64,000 nucleotides of DNA from Bacillus sp. SD075 (GCF_017355165.1 NZ_JADILK010000004.1:124001-188000), one strand, 5' to 3'; shown: positions 28,062 through 38,004, numbered from the stretch's first letter. Numbers and translations: made by a program. Notes: generated by a model from the letters alone, not told the origin.

Positions 28062-28111
28062 GAAATTATTGATATCCACGTTCTCCCCGCTTTCTTCCAA
28101 TCCACTATTAT

Positions 28112-29626
28112 TCACTTGTAAATCCCTACCCCTTCCCATGCCAACCTTATCATTCTGTCAGGATCTTTTTCAATATAATCCTTTTTATCAAAAATCATTG
28201 TGTAGTGGTTGGTTTCATCATATTTCGGCCAAATTTCACCTTCCGGGGGATTGGGGTTTCCATGTTTCGCGAAGTTGACCCAATGCCCCTGCATTCTATG
28301 GGATACCTTTAGGGCAGCTGGCCTTGAACCATATGAAGTAATCCGTTTCCCAAATGCCGAGTCGAAAGTTTGGAAGGTAAAAGGGATTTCCATACCATGC
28401 GTCGCCCCTAATTTACTTATGCGCATTGCCACCGTTTTATAATCAAAACGGTACATCCAAGTTTTTTCAAAGCGGCTGTATGCCTCCGCATACCAGACCG
28501 AGGGAATATGGAAAGTCGCATCACGGCCAATGCCAAGCACTGCTTCCTTTTCTGGGAAGTTTGTATAAGCATTCGTAATTCGCTCTTTCGCCTCTGGATC
28601 AGTATTTTCGAACATTTTATGAATCATCGTCGCATTAGTTGGGATTAACGGGGGTTCCATCTGGTCGAATAATGTCGCTTCGTCCCTATTTGTTCCTATA
28701 AGCAAAGAGATACCCTTTTCTTTTCCGGATCGAATCGAATCTAGTGGATAATCGGGCAGGAAGTCACCATCTACGACAGGCCCAAATGATAGTGAGCCCG
28801 GCAGTGCTTGTGAATTTTCCCGTAAAAGTTGGTAGGAGGCTGCGACAATCTCTTGAACTGGAAGTGTTTTTAACCGGTGGATTTCATTCTTTCCAATGCC
28901 CAATATGCCAAGGAACCTTTCACTGAATTGGCGCGCAAATCCTTTTCCGTAAACAGATGTCGGAGCAGGACTTTCTGCAATGGCCTGCTTAAAAAGACCT
29001 CTCGCTGAAGGAACAGTAAGTAAAGTCGTCACCGCATTACCTCCAGCTGATTCTCCAAATATCGTAACATTTTCAGGGTCGCCTCCAAACGCATCTATAT
29101 TCTCTTTCACCCATTTCAGAGACGCAACTTGATCACGTAAACCTAAATTGGTTTCAAATATCTCCCCATCACCTGCCAACTCGGTAAAATCCAGATACCC
29201 CAGTGCCCCCAGCCTATAATTGATGCTTACTACGACTACATCACCATTCTTAGCCAGTAAATGTCCATTGTACATATCAAGGGATCCAGCTCCCGTTATA
29301 TATGCTCCTCCAGGAATCCAGACCATGACCGGGCGTTTTTTATCATCAGCTCTAGGTGACCAAATATTCAGGAACAGGCAATCCTCATCCATTTTTTCAA
29401 TCCCTGCCATTCCTGTTCTTACCGCCCGATCCATCGGCTGCGGGGGAATGGGACCAAAATCCACTGCATCCATGACACCGCCCCAATTATCAACTGGTTC
29501 CGGTGAGCGGAAACGCAGAGCCTCAATCGGCGCTTTCGCATACCTGACTCCCCGCCAAACGCATATATCGTTTTCCATTGTACCTTGGAGATGTCCTTTT
29601 GCCGTCGTTACTATTGATCCAATCAT
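28112..29626 (-). CDS. Type B carboxylesterase (PnbA-like)
   Basis: 504 aa alpha/beta hydrolase. EDCLFLNIW (81-89) and the nucleophile elbow GESAGG with Ser193 define the family; Glu and His follow in the second half. It is the first gene of the kynurenine operon and runs into kynU with 50 bases of spacing. Because kynB is dead and formamidases of the alpha/beta-hydrolase type exist in other organisms, it could supply N-formylkynurenine hydrolysis. That is a hypothesis; simple carboxylesterase activity is the default. Confidence 0.9.
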   Translation of the reverse strand: MIGSIVTTAKGHLQGTMENDICVWRGVRYAKAPIEALRFRSPEPVDNWGGVMDAVDFGPIPPQPMDRAVRTGMAGIEKMDEDCLFLNIWSPRADDKKRPVMVWIPGGAYITGAGSLDMYNGHLLAKNGDVVVVSINYRLGALGYLDFTELAGDGEIFETNLGLRDQVASLKWVKENIDAFGGDPENVTIFGESAGGNAVTTLLTVPSARGLFKQAIAESPAPTSVYGKGFARQFSERFLGILGIGKNEIHRLKTLPVQEIVAASYQLLRENSQALPGSLSFGPVVDGDFLPDYPLDSIRSGKEKGISLLIGTNRDEATLFDQMEPPLIPTNATMIHKMFENTDPEAKERITNAYTNFPEKEAVLGIGRDATFHIPSVWYAEAYSRFEKTWMYRFDYKTVAMRISKLGATHGMEIPFTFQTFDSAFGKRITSYGSRPAALKVSHRMQGHWVNFAKHGNPNPPEGEIWPKYDETNHYTMIFDKKDYIEKDPDRMIRLAWEGVGIYK

Positions 29627-29716
29627 TCCTTTTCACCTCTTCATATAGTAGTAGATACTTAAGTTCTTCTTTTTCCATTCCCTTATATCCTTCATCTTAT
29701 CGAAAAAAGATCTATA

Positions 29717-29812
29717 TGGTCAGTTCAGCCAAAATAAAGTGCCGCTATCGTATATAAAGCTCAGGTTAAATTTGAATCGTAATTGGATATAGATTTTCAA
29801 GTGACCAGTTCA
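29717..29812. promoter_or_regulatory. Pair of direct repeats upstream of the kynurenine operon
   Basis: TGGTCAGTTCA (29717-29727) and TGACCAGTTCA (29802-29812), nine of eleven positions identical, 85 bases apart in the promoter region of the esterase-kynU operon. Could be operators for an unknown regulator; the adjacent MerR gene is one candidate. Confidence 0.35.
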
Positions 29813-29813
29813 A

Positions 29814-29842
29814 CAAAAAAAAGACCCAATCAGGTCTTTTTT
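29814..29842. terminator. Bidirectional terminator after the MerR gene
   Basis: AAAAGACC / GGTCTTTT stem with a six-base loop and A/T runs on both sides; T tract on the minus strand follows the MerR gene. Confidence 0.8.
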
Positions 29843-29862
29843 GTTGAAGTCGGCAAAAAAGC

Positions 29863-30276
29863 TTAGGTGAGCATGGCAATGATGCTCAGTAAAGAGCTGC
29901 CCCGAACGGAAAGCTGTTGTGCAGCATATGTTAATTGCTGTTCATCGAGCTGTTCCAGTAACGGCTTTAATTCAAGCAATTCATTTTCCAGTCCTTTAAG
30001 GTCTGTAGATATCTTGTCCACCATCAAGAGCACTTGCTCAGAATCAACAGTGGCTTCATACAAGACTTGTAACCGTTCCTTGATTTCAGTCAACGGCATA
30101 TTCTGTTCTTTATACCGATTAATCACTTGAAGACGATTTAAAGCATCTTCTGTGTAATATCGATATCTTGACCCAGTTTTTTCATAGTTCAGCATTCCTA
30201 ATTGTGTGTAATAGTCAATGGTTCTTCTTGAAACATTCGCAAGTTCAGCAAGCTGGCCAATCCGATATATATTCAC
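29863..30276 (-). CDS. MerR-family transcriptional regulator
   Basis: About 137 aa. N-terminal winged helix-turn-helix: IYRIGQLAELANVSRRTIDY, then YTEDALNRLQVINRYKEQ, followed by a coiled-coil dimerisation helix and no evident metal-binding Cys. GTG at 30276 with AAGGTG upstream is the preferred start; GTG at 30288 is also in frame. Lies between the kynurenine operon and the SulP gene, all on the same strand. Target unknown. Confidence 0.88.
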   Translation of the reverse strand: MNIYRIGQLAELANVSRRTIDYYTQLGMLNYEKTGSRYRYYTEDALNRLQVINRYKEQNMPLTEIKERLQVLYEATVDSEQVLLMVDKISTDLKGLENELLELKPLLEQLDEQQLTYAAQQLSVRGSSLLSIIAMLT

Positions 30277-30361
30277 CCAGATAGTCACCTTCTTTTAAAA
30301 TCTACTGTTAACGATACTATAACATAACTATCCTACTATGGTGACCTCTAAGATGAATCTA

Positions 30362-31969
30362 TTATACTACTTTATCCGAATGACCCTTCAACTGATTCTT
30401 GGCAAAATACAGGGCATCTTCCTTCGATTTAAAAAAGTGCTGTTTTTCTATCTTATGATACAAGCCAGTGCTGAGTAACAATTCCTTTGGTTGCTGCTGG
30501 ATTCCGGAAATGATTAACTTCCCCTTATAGTTTCCGATGCGATTAACAATCGCCAATAGTGCAGCCTCTGCTGAAGTGTCCATATATGTTACCCGGCGCA
30601 TGCTTAATACCAACACTTTCGTATTATCATCCAAGTTTGCCAATATCGATGACTCCAGGACATCTATCGAACCAAAGAAGAGGGGACCTTCCAAGTTATA
30701 GACATTGATCTTTGAATCCGAATTATCAATTGGGACAATCTCAGTAATCTCATGACTTCTTTCCCTAACCTTTAATGTGTGGCTCATTTTTGCAATGAAG
30801 GTGATGAATGCAATCAATAAGCCGATTCCCACTCCCATGATTAAATCAGTGAAGACAGTGACGAGGAAGGTGACTAGCAAAACCGCAGAATCTGCCGTCT
30901 TCGTTTTCAATACATGTGCGAATTCCTTTCTTTCACTCATATTCCAGGCAACAAACATCAGTATGGGCGCCATGCTAGCCAAAGGTATATGCTCTGCATA
31001 TGGAGAAAGGACTAGCAAAACCAGTAAAACGACAACTCCGTGAATGACTCCGGACATCGGGGAGACTGCCCCGCTTTTTATATTGGTAGCTGTCCTGGCA
31101 ATAGCCCCCGTTGCAGGTATCCCGCCAAAAAATGGGGTCGCGATGTTCGCGATTCCTTGCCCCACCAATTCCTTATTACTATCATGCTTGGTTCCCCCCA
31201 TGTTATCAGCCACGGTAGCGGATAACAATGACTCGACACCGCCTAACAAGGCAATTGTAAAAGCAACGGGAAGGAGTGTGATAATGAGTTCCAATGAAAG
31301 CTCCGGTACTTGGAATTCCGGAAATCCTCTTGGAATCGCTCCATACGTGGAGCCAATCGTAGCCACCTTATCGGGAAATAAAAAGTAAGCTGCCATTGTT
31401 GATATTAACAGGCCCAGCAGCGGTCCTGGCACTCGTGGCAGAAGTCTAGGTGCCAGCAGTATGACGACAAAACATATAATTGCAACAATCACACTATATA
31501 TATTGATCGTATCAGCTTTAATCACCAGTTCCTTCATGTTATCCATGAACGCTTCATGTTTTTCCACTTTCATACCAAAGAAGTTGGCAATTTGCCCTGA
31601 AAAGATTATTATCGCAATTCCTGTTGTAAATCCAATGATGACTGGACGGGGAATGAACTTCATCAAATTACCTAACTTAAGAAGACCCATCAAGACTAAT
31701 ATCATTCCCGCTAAAAACCCGGCAATAAGCAGACTTTCATACCCATATTGCATGACGATTCCAAATAATAAAGGAACAAACGCGCCGGTCGGTCCTCCAA
31801 TTTGATACTTGGATCCACCCAAAATCGATATGAGGATTCCAGCGATGATTGTCGTATATAATCCGTAAATCGGTTCGACGCCTGATGCAATTGCAAAAGC
31901 CAGCCCTAATGGAATCGCTACAACACCTACAAGCAATCCTGCCGTTACGTCTTTTTGAAAACCCTTCAT
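30362..31969 (-). CDS. SulP-family anion transporter with STAS domain
   Basis: 535 aa from ATG 31969, chosen because AAGGA lies six bases upstream and the protein then begins MKGFQKDVTAGLLVGVVAIP, the canonical SulP start; the frame is open to 32131. 12 to 14 helices, GPTGAFVPLL in the conserved first half, and a C-terminal STAS domain (LEGPLFFGSIDVLESSIL). Members move sulfate, bicarbonate or other anions; the substrate cannot be assigned. Confidence 0.9.
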   Translation of the reverse strand: MKGFQKDVTAGLLVGVVAIPLGLAFAIASGVEPIYGLYTTIIAGILISILGGSKYQIGGPTGAFVPLLFGIVMQYGYESLLIAGFLAGMILVLMGLLKLGNLMKFIPRPVIIGFTTGIAIIIFSGQIANFFGMKVEKHEAFMDNMKELVIKADTINIYSVIVAIICFVVILLAPRLLPRVPGPLLGLLISTMAAYFLFPDKVATIGSTYGAIPRGFPEFQVPELSLELIITLLPVAFTIALLGGVESLLSATVADNMGGTKHDSNKELVGQGIANIATPFFGGIPATGAIARTATNIKSGAVSPMSGVIHGVVVLLVLLVLSPYAEHIPLASMAPILMFVAWNMSERKEFAHVLKTKTADSAVLLVTFLVTVFTDLIMGVGIGLLIAFITFIAKMSHTLKVRERSHEITEIVPIDNSDSKINVYNLEGPLFFGSIDVLESSILANLDDNTKVLVLSMRRVTYMDTSAEAALLAIVNRIGNYKGKLIISGIQQQPKELLLSTGLYHKIEKQHFFKSKEDALYFAKNQLKGHSDKVV

Positions 31970-32441
31970 GTTATATCCTTGAAATCTAGAATCTTTTATC
32001 ATCTTTTTCAAACTCACATCCTTATTCGTTTTGTAAGATTGGAATCTACCATCATCAGGAAAAATGACATACTTTCTTTTTAGAGGGAGTTGCTTGATCG
32101 AAATTAATCTAACTATTGTAGTTTTTTTCAATGGGACAAACCATTCGGGGGACTCTTCAAAACTGAGAAATAATCGTCATATGCACTCTCCTTTTGTAAG
32201 GTTATTTGACATGGTTCTCGACCACGCTTCAACATTATACAGTAAAACGTAAAACTGTACATTGTTAGCAACGTTAACATTTGTTTACAACTTTTTGCAT
32301 CTTTTTACATTTGTGTTACAATTCAGGACCATACTTCCAGTCTGGTTAATTTGAATCCGGAGATTTAGACTACGAATCAGGAGGTTTGAACTTTGGACTA
32401 ATTCCCCATACCGGAAACCTTGATTAATGACCAATAGAAAA
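31970..32441. other. Gap upstream of the SulP gene
   Basis: Contains the AT-rich promoter region of the SulP gene (a short open extension of that gene to 32131 is not supported by a ribosome site). Nothing else recognised. Confidence 0.5.
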
Positions 32442-32479
32442 AGCATGTTTTGAGAAGGAAGGATTGCTCAAAACATGCT
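32442..32479. repeat. 13-bp perfect inverted repeat
   Basis: AGCATGTTTTGAG (32442-32454) and its complement (32467-32479) with a 12-base loop. Could form a terminator-like stem, but no T tract follows on either side. Confidence 0.6.
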
Positions 32480-32514
32480 CTGATAAAAATTCAGGACTCT
32501 ATATACAGAAAGAG

Positions 32515-32820
32515 GCTGGGACATAAGAATTTTAGTCAACGATAAACCCGATCTATAAGCGGAATTTCCCGGCGAATAGATCGGGTCTTTCTTTGTTCTT
32601 TTCCATAGATTTTGTTGCTTTTTGAATCCTATTTTTAAACATCTAGTGTAATGGAGCGGAAGACAATCGACTCTGAGGGAAATAGAGGAAAGGCTGAGAC
32701 CCCGCAGGATTGTGAAGTGCACCCCCTTTGTTGGACACATATCTAACAATAGGAGGTGCACTTCACCGCGGAAAGCGAGTGCCTTTCGTTCCAATCAACG
32801 GCTACATTGTACAACTCATA
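32515..32820. repeat. Long intergenic repeat, family B copy 2 (interrupted)
   Basis: Starts GGCTGGGACATAAG, then AAACCCGATCT and GATCGGGTCTTTCTTTG, CTAGTGTAATGGAGCGGAAG, and AGACCCCGCAGG. It is the reverse complement of the copy at 40.7-41.1 kb over most of its length. Its middle, between CCGCAGG and AAAGCGAGTG, is replaced by a 55-bp palindromic segment (32712-32766). Confidence 0.75.
32712..32766. mobile_element. 55-bp palindrome with IS3-type ends
   Basis: GTGAAGTGCACC (32712-32723) pairs perfectly with 32755-32766, and inside it GTTGGA faces TCTAAC. These are the outer and inner parts of the terminal repeats of many IS3-family elements of bacilli, here joined with almost nothing between them. 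No ORF. It looks like two fused IS ends or a minimal MITE inside the family B repeat. Confidence 0.6.
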
Positions 32821-32912
32821 AAAATAGACAAACTTGATTTCCATTGAGTTTGTCTACAGTCTGACCCGTCCACCTTTGGGGGACGGGTTACACATATTCA
32901 AGATGTTACTAA

Positions 32913-34034
32913 TCACTCCACAACCGGGAGCCAACCTTCTATCTGAATCAACTTTTCCCAAAGCTGATCTGGAATGATCAATTCATCCTGATCTTTTTTT
33001 GAGAGGGTAGTCCGGATTTCCGCTTCTTTTCCAGACCTGATTTTTTCAATCCAATGCGGTTCCATAAGAAGTTCACGGCCAAGGGCGATAAAAGGGACAC
33101 CCGTTTCCATAGCTTCTGCAACTTCATCGGGTGTATGCAGTGATCCTACACCGACCACCGGGATACGATTACCTACTTTATCGTAAATTTTAACGATGCG
33201 CGACTTTGTCCTATCACTCTCACGGAATGAGCCATTCCAGAAGTGACCTACCGATATATGTAGATAATCCAGATTTTGATTCGCCAATCTATCAACGAAT
33301 TGAATCGTTTCATCTAAAGTGATTCCAGGATTGCTACCTTCTTCAGGAGAAAGGCGATAGCCGATGATAAACGGCTTTTTCGCATGTTCAGCAACCGTTT
33401 TCTCAACTTCATTCACAATGGTAAGCGGGAAAATCAATCGTTTTCCCAGTGTTCCACCCCATTTATCCGTACGCCGGTTGGAGTGTGGCGAGAAGAATTG
33501 TTGAAGCAAGTACGTATTGGCACCATGGATTTCCACACCATCGAAGCCTGCTTCGATGGCCCTTCTTGTTGCTTCGCCAAATGCCTTAATGACATCTAGT
33601 ATTTCATCTTCACTCATTTCCCGCGGTACAGGTGCTTCCTCACTGGAAGCAATGCCACTTGCAGATACAGGTTGGTTATCAGGCAATAATTCCGGCGGAC
33701 TCTGCCGGCCTCCATGATATATTTGCAGAACCGCTTTTGACCCGTTGGACTGAATCGTTTCAGCTAGTTTTCTCAAGGATGGGATAAAGAAATCGTCATC
33801 TGCACTAAGTTGGCCCGGGAATCCCTTGCCACCAGCAGATACATAGGCACATGCCGTGACCACAGCACCTACACCAGCCGAGCGTTCAGCGTAATAGGCC
33901 AGTTCATCATCGGTTACAACACCTTGATCATCCGAAGAATAAGTGGTCATAGGAGCCATCATGATACGATTTTTAACTTCTACCCCTGAAGGAAATATAA
34001 ATGGTTGAAAGATCTTTTCGTATTTTTGATTCAT
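32913..34034 (-). CDS. Old-yellow-enzyme family NADH:flavin oxidoreductase
   Basis: 373 aa FMN-dependent ene-reductase type TIM barrel. NRIMMAPMTTYSSDDQG near the start, YHGGRQSPPE, HGANTYLLQQFFSPHSNRRT (substrate/FMN site) and VGVGSLHTPDEV. GGGGGAGG ribosome site upstream of ATG. Similar in outline to B. subtilis YqiG. Physiological substrate unknown. Follows the HesB-like gene on the same strand by 21 bases. Confidence 0.92.
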   Translation of the reverse strand: MNQKYEKIFQPFIFPSGVEVKNRIMMAPMTTYSSDDQGVVTDDELAYYAERSAGVGAVVTACAYVSAGGKGFPGQLSADDDFFIPSLRKLAETIQSNGSKAVLQIYHGGRQSPPELLPDNQPVSASGIASSEEAPVPREMSEDEILDVIKAFGEATRRAIEAGFDGVEIHGANTYLLQQFFSPHSNRRTDKWGGTLGKRLIFPLTIVNEVEKTVAEHAKKPFIIGYRLSPEEGSNPGITLDETIQFVDRLANQNLDYLHISVGHFWNGSFRESDRTKSRIVKIYDKVGNRIPVVGVGSLHTPDEVAEAMETGVPFIALGRELLMEPHWIEKIRSGKEAEIRTTLSKKDQDELIIPDQLWEKLIQIEGWLPVVE

Positions 34035-34055
34035 GCCAATCCTCCCCCTTTACTC

Positions 34056-34364
34056 TTAGTGGTGATGATGTCCGTGCGGTTCTTTAGAAGGGTTCGTGAT
34101 TTCAAAACCTTCTTCAGGTACATAAAAATATTTAATCCAAACACCATCCAGAAATTCTTCTCGTGAATCAAGCAAAATATCGATATCTTTATCTGTTTTG
34201 ACGATTTCATCATGCTCCGTCGGTGTATCTAGTTTCATGTCATAATGGGCATGATTGCCATGCATATGGGTAATATATACACGAATCATTTTCCCTTTGG
34301 CTTCTTCAGTGCTCAGCATTTTATGTAAGACCTTTGATGCGTGACGATTTATTTTGCAATTCAT
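34056..34364 (-). CDS. HesB/IscA-like small protein with His-rich C terminus
   Basis: 102 aa from ATG 34364 (GGGGG seven bases upstream; ATG 34370 is also possible). The middle (IRVYITHMHGNHAHYDMKLD, then DIDILLDSREEFLDGVWIKY) resembles the HesB/YneR-like iron-sulfur biogenesis fold, but the conserved Cys triad is not evident. It ends in four His (PHGHHHH), suggesting metal binding. Likely operon with the flavin oxidoreductase. Confidence 0.7.
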   Translation of the reverse strand: MNCKINRHASKVLHKMLSTEEAKGKMIRVYITHMHGNHAHYDMKLDTPTEHDEIVKTDKDIDILLDSREEFLDGVWIKYFYVPEEGFEITNPSKEPHGHHHH

Positions 34365-34438
34365 GTCCATTCCCCCAACAATAAAATTATCCCTATACTG
34401 AATTCTACCCAATTAAAGGCTATCAATAACATCCATTT

Positions 34439-35446
34439 TCACCCTTCATGATTGGGCATTCCCCGATCTGAAGGAAAGACGATGCCGATTTGCTTTCTTG
34501 CTTCATCCATGATTTCCATAGTCAACAGTGAGTTCGAAAATGAATTTATGTCAGACTCCATTTTCCCCTGCTGTATCAATTCAACAAATTCTTTCGCTTC
34601 ATAATACATGGTAGGGCTATCCTGATTAACTGAAATATTTTCAGTGGTACCATCGCGATACTGGATTTCCACCGCTTGCGGTCCTGAAATTTTTTGAATG
34701 ATGATGCTTCCAAGTTCACCTTGAATTTCCGATGGCAAATTGGATTCAGTAATCTTGGAAAACATGACGACTGCCTCCATTTCATCATAGGAAAGCAGAA
34801 TCGTCCCCTGCCCATCGACTCCTGATTCAAGCATCGTTCCAGATGCCTGCACCTTATTGGGTTTACCGAACAGAACTACAAGTGGATAGAGGACGTAAAT
34901 ACCCAGATCCATTAAAGAGCCGCTGGAGAATTCAGGATTGAATGCATTCAGCACAGTACCTTGTTTATACGAATCATATCGTGATGAATATTGACAAAAG
35001 CTTCCCGAAAAACGTCGCACCTTCCCGATTTTATCCAGATTCCCCTTTATACTTTCGAAATTCGGCATGATGGTCGATTTCATCGCTTCCATCAATAGCA
35101 CATCATTTTGTTTTGCTGCCTCAATCATTTCCATGACTTCTGCCGCATTTGATGCCATTGGTTTTTCACATAATACATGTTTTTTATTTTTTAAAAACAA
35201 CACCGCTTGCCTGCAATGATGAGAGTTAGGGCTTGCTATATATACAGCGTCGATTTCATCGCTGGCGGCCATAGCTTCTAAATTCGTAAAAATCGTATGT
35301 ACTTCGTATTTATTGGCAAATTCTTTTGCTTTCTCTTCTGCACGTGAATACACGGCGGTTAATGATAATTCCTCTACATGCTTTGCAGCCTCCAAAAATC
35401 GTTCCGTGATCCAATTTGTACCTATCACTCCAAATCTTATCAACAT
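34439..35446 (-). CDS. Gfo/Idh/MocA family oxidoreductase
   Basis: 335 aa NAD(P)-dependent sugar or cyclitol dehydrogenase type. Rossmann start LIRFGVIGTNWITERFLEAA, IASPNSHHCRQAVLFL, and HVLCEKPMASNAAE with the catalytic EKP. ATG 35446 is selected by GGAG five bases upstream. Substrate unknown. Confidence 0.9.
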   Translation of the reverse strand: MLIRFGVIGTNWITERFLEAAKHVEELSLTAVYSRAEEKAKEFANKYEVHTIFTNLEAMAASDEIDAVYIASPNSHHCRQAVLFLKNKKHVLCEKPMASNAAEVMEMIEAAKQNDVLLMEAMKSTIMPNFESIKGNLDKIGKVRRFSGSFCQYSSRYDSYKQGTVLNAFNPEFSSGSLMDLGIYVLYPLVVLFGKPNKVQASGTMLESGVDGQGTILLSYDEMEAVVMFSKITESNLPSEIQGELGSIIIQKISGPQAVEIQYRDGTTENISVNQDSPTMYYEAKEFVELIQQGKMESDINSFSNSLLTMEIMDEARKQIGIVFPSDRGMPNHEG

Positions 35447-35641
35447 CCTATCTCCTTTCAAGCAAACTTAATTATGTCCTCAATATACAGACAATTCAAT
35501 AAAAAACAAAGTATAATGAACACTCGCAACTGTTTAAATTGGATTTTTCAGGCAATATTCGTTTATAATTTTTTTATAATACCACTGCCATGATGTTTCT
35601 ACATACTCCCTAAATGGGAAAAGAAGACTTAAAAGGAGCGT

Positions 35642-36436
35642 GTGAAGTTTATGACAGAATTAATGAAAAACAAAGTTGCCATCATTACCGGTGGAGGTTC
35701 GGGAATTGGCCGGGGCGCAGCACTCAAATTAGCTGAAAACGGCGCGAACATCATCTTTTTTGACCGAACAGTCGAAAATGCCGAAAAAGTGAAGGCAGAA
35801 GTGGAAAACCTTGGTCGAGAGGCTTTAATCATTAAAACGGATGTTTCCAAGGCTGAGCAGGTTGAACATGCCTACAAGTCAGCCTATGAACGTTTTGGGA
35901 AAATTGATTTTGTATTTGCAAACGCAGGCATCAACGGAGTGATTGCCCCTATAGAAGATATAAAGCCAGAAGATTGGGATCAGACACATACCATCAACCT
36001 CAAAGGCACCTTTCTCACCATCAAATATGCCATTCCCTACATGAAGGAAACGGGTGGCAGCATCGTAATAAACAGCTCCATCAATGGAAATCGATATTTT
36101 AAGAATTTTGGTTTTTCCGCTTATAGTTCATCCAAAGCTGGTCAAGTCGCTTTCGGAAAAATGGCTGCACTCGAATTGGCAAGATATAAAATCAGGGTAA
36201 ATACCATTTGTCCCGGCTCCATCGATACGAACATTCACGATAACACATTCCCAGAAGATGAAAACTTGAAAAAAATCAGGATTCCAATTGAATATCCGCA
36301 AGGCTCTCAGCCCCTGGCGAAGAAAGCGGGTACTACCGAACAAGCCGGTGATCTCGTATTGTTTCTAGCATCAGACATGTCTTCCCATGTTACGGGCACG
36401 GAAGTTTATATCGATGGAGCAGAATCACTATTATGA
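35642..36436 (+). CDS. Short-chain dehydrogenase/reductase
   Basis: 264 aa classical SDR. Cofactor motif TGGGSGIGRG, NAG in FANAGING, catalytic Ser in VINSSING and YSSSKAGQ (YxxxK). The frame opens at a GTG three bases after AAGGAG; an ATG at 35651 gives nearly the same protein and is equally possible. A TATAAT-like -10 lies at about 35570. Divergent from the Gfo/Idh/MocA gene; substrate unknown. Confidence 0.9.
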   Translation: MKFMTELMKNKVAIITGGGSGIGRGAALKLAENGANIIFFDRTVENAEKVKAEVENLGREALIIKTDVSKAEQVEHAYKSAYERFGKIDFVFANAGINGVIAPIEDIKPEDWDQTHTINLKGTFLTIKYAIPYMKETGGSIVINSSINGNRYFKNFGFSAYSSSKAGQVAFGKMAALELARYKIRVNTICPGSIDTNIHDNTFPEDENLKKIRIPIEYPQGSQPLAKKAGTTEQAGDLVLFLASDMSSHVTGTEVYIDGAESLL

Positions 36437-36456
36437 TTCATGCTTACCCCCTTAAA

Positions 36457-36494
36457 GGAAAAGCTGAAATCCACATCAGGATTTCAGCTTTTCC
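36457..36494. terminator. Bidirectional terminator between SDR and MFS genes
   Basis: 16-bp perfect stem GGAAAAGCTGAAATCC with its complement and a six-base loop, placed between two convergent genes. Confidence 0.85.
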
Positions 36495-36497
36495 TTA

Positions 36498-37730
36498 TTA
36501 AGCAACTTGACTTAACCCACGACGGGCAAGGAGTAAATAAGCGAACATGGCAATGACGTGACAACTTACCATCACAATACCCATCGGCATGGGTGACTCA
36601 CCTGAACCTAATCCCACCAGGGGAGCCATTAATGATCCCAATATGAAGGGAAGCAGGCCAATTAATGCCGAAGCACTGCCTGCAGTTTTTTTCTGGTTTT
36701 GCATCGCTAAAGAAAAACTCGTTGTACCGACGATACCGACGCTTGAGACGGAGAGGAATAAAGCGAACAAGATTCCTGCCAACCCAATTTCGAGAAGGAC
36801 TGAGGTAAGAAGTAATATTCCCCCAAACAAAGCTAGAAGTAATCCCATTTGAAGCAATTTTTCTTCTTTAACCTTCCCTGCCAGTTTCCCGGCAACTTGT
36901 GAAGCGATGATGATCCCAATTCCATTGATTGCAAAAATCAGGCTGAAGGCCTGTGGGGAAACCCCATAAATGTTCTGAAGGACAAAAGGCGACCCGGAAA
37001 TATAAGCGAACATAGCGGCACTTATGAATCCTTGTGAAAAAGCATAGCCCATAAACACACGATCCTTCAATAAGTTTCCAAATGTCCTGATAGTGTCATT
37101 TACCCCACCGGCACTCCTTAGATTAGAAGGTAACGTTTCCTTTATCCCAAAAAATGCAGCTGCAACCATAATGATACTTAATACTGAAATAACGATGAAA
37201 ACTCCCCGCCAAGAAGTGAACTGCAAAAGTTGACCACCAAAAACCGGAGCCAATATCGGGGCCGCCCCGTTCACCAGCATTAACATGGAGAAAAACTTGG
37301 TCAAATCCGTTCCTGAAAAAAGGTCACGAACTATCGCCCTTGAAATGACAATGCCTCCAGCTCCCGCAATACCTTGGATAAAACGTAATAATAAAAGCAA
37401 TTCAATGGTTGGAGCAAAAGCGCATAATAGAGATGAAAGGCAATAAATGGATAAAGATATGATTAACGGCGTCCGCCTTCCTTTTGCATCACTTAGCGGC
37501 CCTAAATAAATTTGGCCTAAAGCCAATCCCAGCAAGCAGGCAGTCAAGCTCAGCTGCGCTAAAGACGTACTGCTTTTCAGATCCTCGGCCAGTGTAGGGA
37601 GACCCGGTAAATACATATCAAGTGACAGTGGTCCAATCGCTGCAAAAGATCCCAGCATAAGAGCCATCAACAGTCTTTTGGATTTAGTCATTTCGTTGCC
37701 TGATGCTATCGTTTCCTTCATTTCTATCAT
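36498..37730 (-). CDS. Bcr/CflA-type MFS drug exporter
   Basis: About 410 aa, 12 helices. LGSFAAIGPLSLDMYLPGLP is the helix-1 signature and LGQIYLGPLSDAKGRRTPLI the loop 2-3 motif of the Bcr/CflA group; FIQGIAGAGGIVISRAIVRD follows. ATG 37730 has AAAGGGAT upstream. Exports small toxic compounds by proton antiport in characterised relatives. Confidence 0.88.
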   Translation of the reverse strand: MIEMKETIASGNEMTKSKRLLMALMLGSFAAIGPLSLDMYLPGLPTLAEDLKSSTSLAQLSLTACLLGLALGQIYLGPLSDAKGRRTPLIISLSIYCLSSLLCAFAPTIELLLLLRFIQGIAGAGGIVISRAIVRDLFSGTDLTKFFSMLMLVNGAAPILAPVFGGQLLQFTSWRGVFIVISVLSIIMVAAAFFGIKETLPSNLRSAGGVNDTIRTFGNLLKDRVFMGYAFSQGFISAAMFAYISGSPFVLQNIYGVSPQAFSLIFAINGIGIIIASQVAGKLAGKVKEEKLLQMGLLLALFGGILLLTSVLLEIGLAGILFALFLSVSSVGIVGTTSFSLAMQNQKKTAGSASALIGLLPFILGSLMAPLVGLGSGESPMPMGIVMVSCHVIAMFAYLLLARRGLSQVA

Positions 37731-38004
37731 TATTATCCCGATCCCTTTCAACTAATTGTTTTTCCTAAATAAAACTCGACTTTCTTCATTTTACAAAAGA
37801 TCCGAACAATTTACGATAAGTATGCTTCCTTGAATTGGATTCTTCCCTCCAGCACGCAAGTAAGTAATGCTTCAAAACTCAGAAATCTTCTATAAAGGAC
37901 AAAGCATAGTACAGGAAATATACTTGAGGATACTTCGAACCACAGAAAAACTCTTAAAGGTATGAACAATTCCCCATAAAAAATGACCCCATTTTGGAGT
38001 CATT

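Noticed and set aside
24713-28500. Plus-strand ORFs of 60-118 aa under the kynurenine operon
   Set aside because: Shadows of the strongly supported minus-strand genes.
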